NCBI GenBank assembly: GCA_021828525.1
Contig: JAJZGM010000009.1
Span: 1-16,411 of the forward strand
DNA from: Nitrospirota bacterium
GTDB lineage: Bacteria; Nitrospirota; Leptospirillia; Leptospirillales; Leptospirillaceae
Length of the DNA stretch: 16,411 nucleotides
Direction: 5' to 3'
The notes below the pieces were generated by a model. It worked only from the letters and a program-made list of their open reading frames with translations. It did not search any database and was not told the origin of the DNA. This document shows positions 13,903-16,411 of this stretch, piece after piece. Both the position numbers and the translations under genes were made by a program. Positions within the stretch are counted from its first letter, which is position 1. Every line of letters starts with the position of its first letter.

Positions 13903-16409
13903 TGGCAGACGATCCGATCAAGATTCCCTCCGATTCTCCCTATGTCGTCCTGTCGGACACGGTGGTCTTTCCCCACATCCTCGCCTCCATCGCCTTTCAT
14001 GATCCGAGGGCCATGGCCGCCATTGACGACGCCATGAACAGGGACCCCAAGACGCTGGTCTGCGTGGCGGGGCAGAAGGAGGAGGGGGAGGAGGAGACCC
14101 CGGAGTCGGTGATCCTGTCGGAGGCCGAGGCGGAGGAGATCTTCGGAACCGGGGCCCCGGCCTCTCCGGGGGCGGAACCCTCCCCCACGCGCCATTACCG
14201 CATCGGAACCCTCGTGGTGATCCACAAGCTTCTCAGGATTCCTGCGGGCGGCATCGCCATCATGGTCCAGGGGGTCCGGAGGGTCCGCATCGAGGAGGAG
14301 TTTTCCCATGTGCCCTTCAACCGGGCCAAAATTTCCGAATTTCCCGAGGTGATGGAGAAGAACGACAACACCGAAGCCCTTCTCCGGACGATTCTCGGCC
14401 AGGCAAAGAAGCTGGGAACCCTGGCCTCCTATCTTCCCGACGAGTTCGAGACGATGACGCTCAATGTCGAGAACCCGTTCCATCTCTGCTATCTCATCGC
14501 CACCTTCCTCCGGCTTCCCCTCGAAGAGCGCCAGGCCGTCCTCGAAGCTCCGACCCTCGAGGACAAGCTGATGCTGATCGCGAGGGATCTGGTCAAGGAG
14601 ATCGAGATCCAGGAGCTGGGCGGGAAGATCAAGTCCAAGATCGCCGACGAGGTCCAGAAATCCCAGCGGGACTTCTTTCTCCGGGAGCAGATGAAGGCCA
14701 TCCAGAAGGAGCTGGGCGATGGGGAGGAAGGCGACGAGGAGGTCGTCCGGTACCGCCAGAAGGCGGAGGAGATCGGCCTCACCCCCGAGGCGCACAAGGA
14801 GGTGATGCGGGAGATCTCCCGTCTGGTCCGGGCGGGAGGACAAAGCCAGGAGGCCCAGGTCATCCGGACCTATCTCGATGTCGTGCTCGATCTTCCGTGG
14901 AACAAGGAGTCCCCCGAGGTTTTCGACCTCGAGGAGGCCCGACGCATCCTGGATGCAGACCACTACGACCTCGAAAAGGTCAAGGAGCGCATCCTAGACG
15001 AACTTGCGGTCCTGGCCCGGAAGAAGAATGGGGAGGGCCGGGGCCCGATTCTCTGCTTTCTGGGGCCGCCCGGGGTGGGAAAGACCACTCTGGGCCAGTC
15101 CATCGCCCGGGCCATGGGACGGGAATTCGTCCGCATCTCCCTCGGGGGAGTCCGGGATGAGGCCGAGATCCGGGGCCACCGGAGAACCTACGTCGGGGCG
15201 ATGCCCGGACGGATCATTGCGGGGCTCCGGAAGGCCCAGACCAAGAACCCGGTCTTCATGCTCGACGAAATCGACAAGGTGGGAGCCGACTACCGGGGCG
15301 ACCCCTCCGCAGCCCTTCTCGAGGTCCTCGATTCGGCCCAGAACAAGGACTTCCGGGACCACTATCTCGACCTGGCCTTCGACCTCTCCCGGGTCTTTTT
15401 CATCACCACGGCCAATGTGGCCCAGACGATCCCTCCCCCTCTCCTCGACCGGATGGACCTGATCCGGCTCGCGGGCTACACCTGGGAGGAAAAACTCCAC
15501 ATCGCCCGGAACTACCTGATCCCCCGGGCCGTCTCGGATCTTTCGCTGGAACTCCGGGAGTTCGAGCTTCCCGACAGCACGCTCAAAAAGATCATCCGGG
15601 AGTATACCCGGGAGGCCGGCGTGCGCAGCCTCGACCGGAAGATCACGACGATTCTTAGGAAGGTGGTCCGGACACGGGCCACCCAGAAGCCCAAGCGGAA
15701 GGTGGTGATCCGTCCTGCAACCCTTCCCGCCTTTCTCGGAAACGAGTATATCGAACCCGAGACCCGTCTCGACAAGACCCCGCCAGGTCTTGTCACCGGC
15801 CTTGCCTGGACCCCCAACGGGGGAGAGGTGCTCTTCGTCGAATCGGTGGCGATTCCCGGCTCCCGGGGCTTCATCCTGACCGGCCAGCTGGGAGACGTCA
15901 TGAAGGAGTCTGCCCGGGCGGCCCTCTCCTTTGCCCAGTCACGGAGCGAATCGCTCCTTATTCCCCCCACCTTCTTTTCGAAGAACGAGATCCACATCCA
16001 TGTTCCGGGGGGCGCCATTCCCAAGGATGGTCCCTCGGCCGGCATCACCATCACCACGGCCATCCTCTCCCTTGCGACCGGCATTCCCGTTCCCTCAACG
16101 GTGGCCATGACCGGAGAGATCTCCCTCTCCGGGCGCGTTCTTCCCGTCGGAGGGATCAAGGAAAAGCTGATCGGGGCCCGGGAGGCGGGAATCACGACCA
16201 TCTATCTTCCGGCCAAGAACGCCAAGGATATTTCGGAGCTTCCCGAAGAGGTCCGGCGGGATCTCGTCATCCACCCTGTGGGGATGATGGACGAGCTGAT
16301 CAACATTTTCTTTTCCAGGACCAGGCAAAAGGACGGGACGGGGACAGCTCGACAGGGCAAGATATCTGGTCGGAAGACCGCCAAGGAGCCTGGGCCTTTC
16401 CGAAAATAG
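13902..16409 (+). CDS. lon: ATP-dependent Lon protease
   Basis: Cytoplasmic hexameric protease that unfolds and degrades damaged or regulatory proteins. The N-terminal LON domain starts with VVLSDTVVFPHILASIAF, followed by the helical region, AAA+ module (Walker A GPPGVGKTTL from residue 388; Walker B VFMLDEIDKVG) and C-terminal protease domain with the Ser-Lys dyad: Ser712 in KDGPSAGITITTA and Lys755 in GGIKEKLIGA. At 835 residues it is slightly longer than usual. Two extra parts explain this: an acidic/Pro-rich insertion in the LON domain (about 59-97) and a basic C-terminal tail (about 806-835). It begins with GTG at 13902, sharing a base with the Hsp20 stop, and has AAGGGGGG upstream. The stop TAG is 2 nt before the window end, so no terminator can be seen. 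Confidence 0.97.
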   Translation: MADDPIKIPSDSPYVVLSDTVVFPHILASIAFHDPRAMAAIDDAMNRDPKTLVCVAGQKEEGEEETPESVILSEAEAEEIFGTGAPASPGAEPSPTRHYRIGTLVVIHKLLRIPAGGIAIMVQGVRRVRIEEEFSHVPFNRAKISEFPEVMEKNDNTEALLRTILGQAKKLGTLASYLPDEFETMTLNVENPFHLCYLIATFLRLPLEERQAVLEAPTLEDKLMLIARDLVKEIEIQELGGKIKSKIADEVQKSQRDFFLREQMKAIQKELGDGEEGDEEVVRYRQKAEEIGLTPEAHKEVMREISRLVRAGGQSQEAQVIRTYLDVVLDLPWNKESPEVFDLEEARRILDADHYDLEKVKERILDELAVLARKKNGEGRGPILCFLGPPGVGKTTLGQSIARAMGREFVRISLGGVRDEAEIRGHRRTYVGAMPGRIIAGLRKAQTKNPVFMLDEIDKVGADYRGDPSAALLEVLDSAQNKDFRDHYLDLAFDLSRVFFITTANVAQTIPPPLLDRMDLIRLAGYTWEEKLHIARNYLIPRAVSDLSLELREFELPDSTLKKIIREYTREAGVRSLDRKITTILRKVVRTRATQKPKRKVVIRPATLPAFLGNEYIEPETRLDKTPPGLVTGLAWTPNGGEVLFVESVAIPGSRGFILTGQLGDVMKESARAALSFAQSRSESLLIPPTFFSKNEIHIHVPGGAIPKDGPSAGITITTAILSLATGIPVPSTVAMTGEISLSGRVLPVGGIKEKLIGAREAGITTIYLPAKNAKDISELPEEVRRDLVIHPVGMMDELINIFFSRTRQKDGTGTARQGKISGRKTAKEPGPFRK

Positions 16410-16411
16410 CT

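Noticed and set aside
13746..14963. 405-codon minus-strand open frame opposite hsp20 and lon
   Set aside because: Low-complexity Leu/Asp/Gly composition mirrors the codon bias of lon on the other strand; no ribosome site or domain.

Overview
This is a GC-rich, densely coded bacterial chromosomal segment made almost entirely of housekeeping and envelope/proteostasis genes. I see no transposase, integrase, tRNA, rRNA or CRISPR array. The mix (guaBA, RF2 with a programmed frameshift, Lnt, Hsp20-Lon and an archaeal/eukaryote-type ATP-dependent DNA ligase) and the protein style make an acidophilic Nitrospirota of the Leptospirillum type my best guess. That is an impression from protein resemblance, not a demonstrated placement.

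Left part (minus strand, 1-6117): transcription probably runs leftward from a stand-alone LON-domain protein (6117-5455), through an overlapping DUF815 AAA-type ATPase (5462-4584), to guaB (own promoter), guaA and an RluB-type pseudouridine synthase. The last gene starts 9 nt after guaA. It carries an Arg/Ser/Pro-rich C-terminal tail built partly from 159-bp (53-codon) tandem repeats and is still open at the left window edge, so it is partial here.

Middle (6224-10230): a small one-helix membrane protein (minus), a GNAT acetyltransferase (plus), and prfB and lnt (both minus). The acetyltransferase and prfB end tail to tail on one palindromic CTAG that gives both their stop codon. prfB looks truncated unless the +1 frameshift at CTT-TGA-C is taken into account; with it the protein has the usual RF2 layout.

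Right part (10401-16409): a small periplasmic LTxxQ/Spy-like protein (plus) converges on a small lipoprotein gene (minus). Then come, all on plus, an archaeal-type DNA ligase, an Hsp20 chaperone and Lon protease. Hsp20 and lon overlap by one base and very likely form a protein quality-control operon. Lnt and the lipoprotein are enzyme and potential substrate of one envelope pathway.

Nothing here is a clearly new defence or mobile system. The points most worth following are the repeat-built tail on the pseudouridine synthase, the translationally coupled pair of stand-alone LON domain and DUF815 ATPase, and the archaeal-type ligase without visible Ku or polymerase partners.
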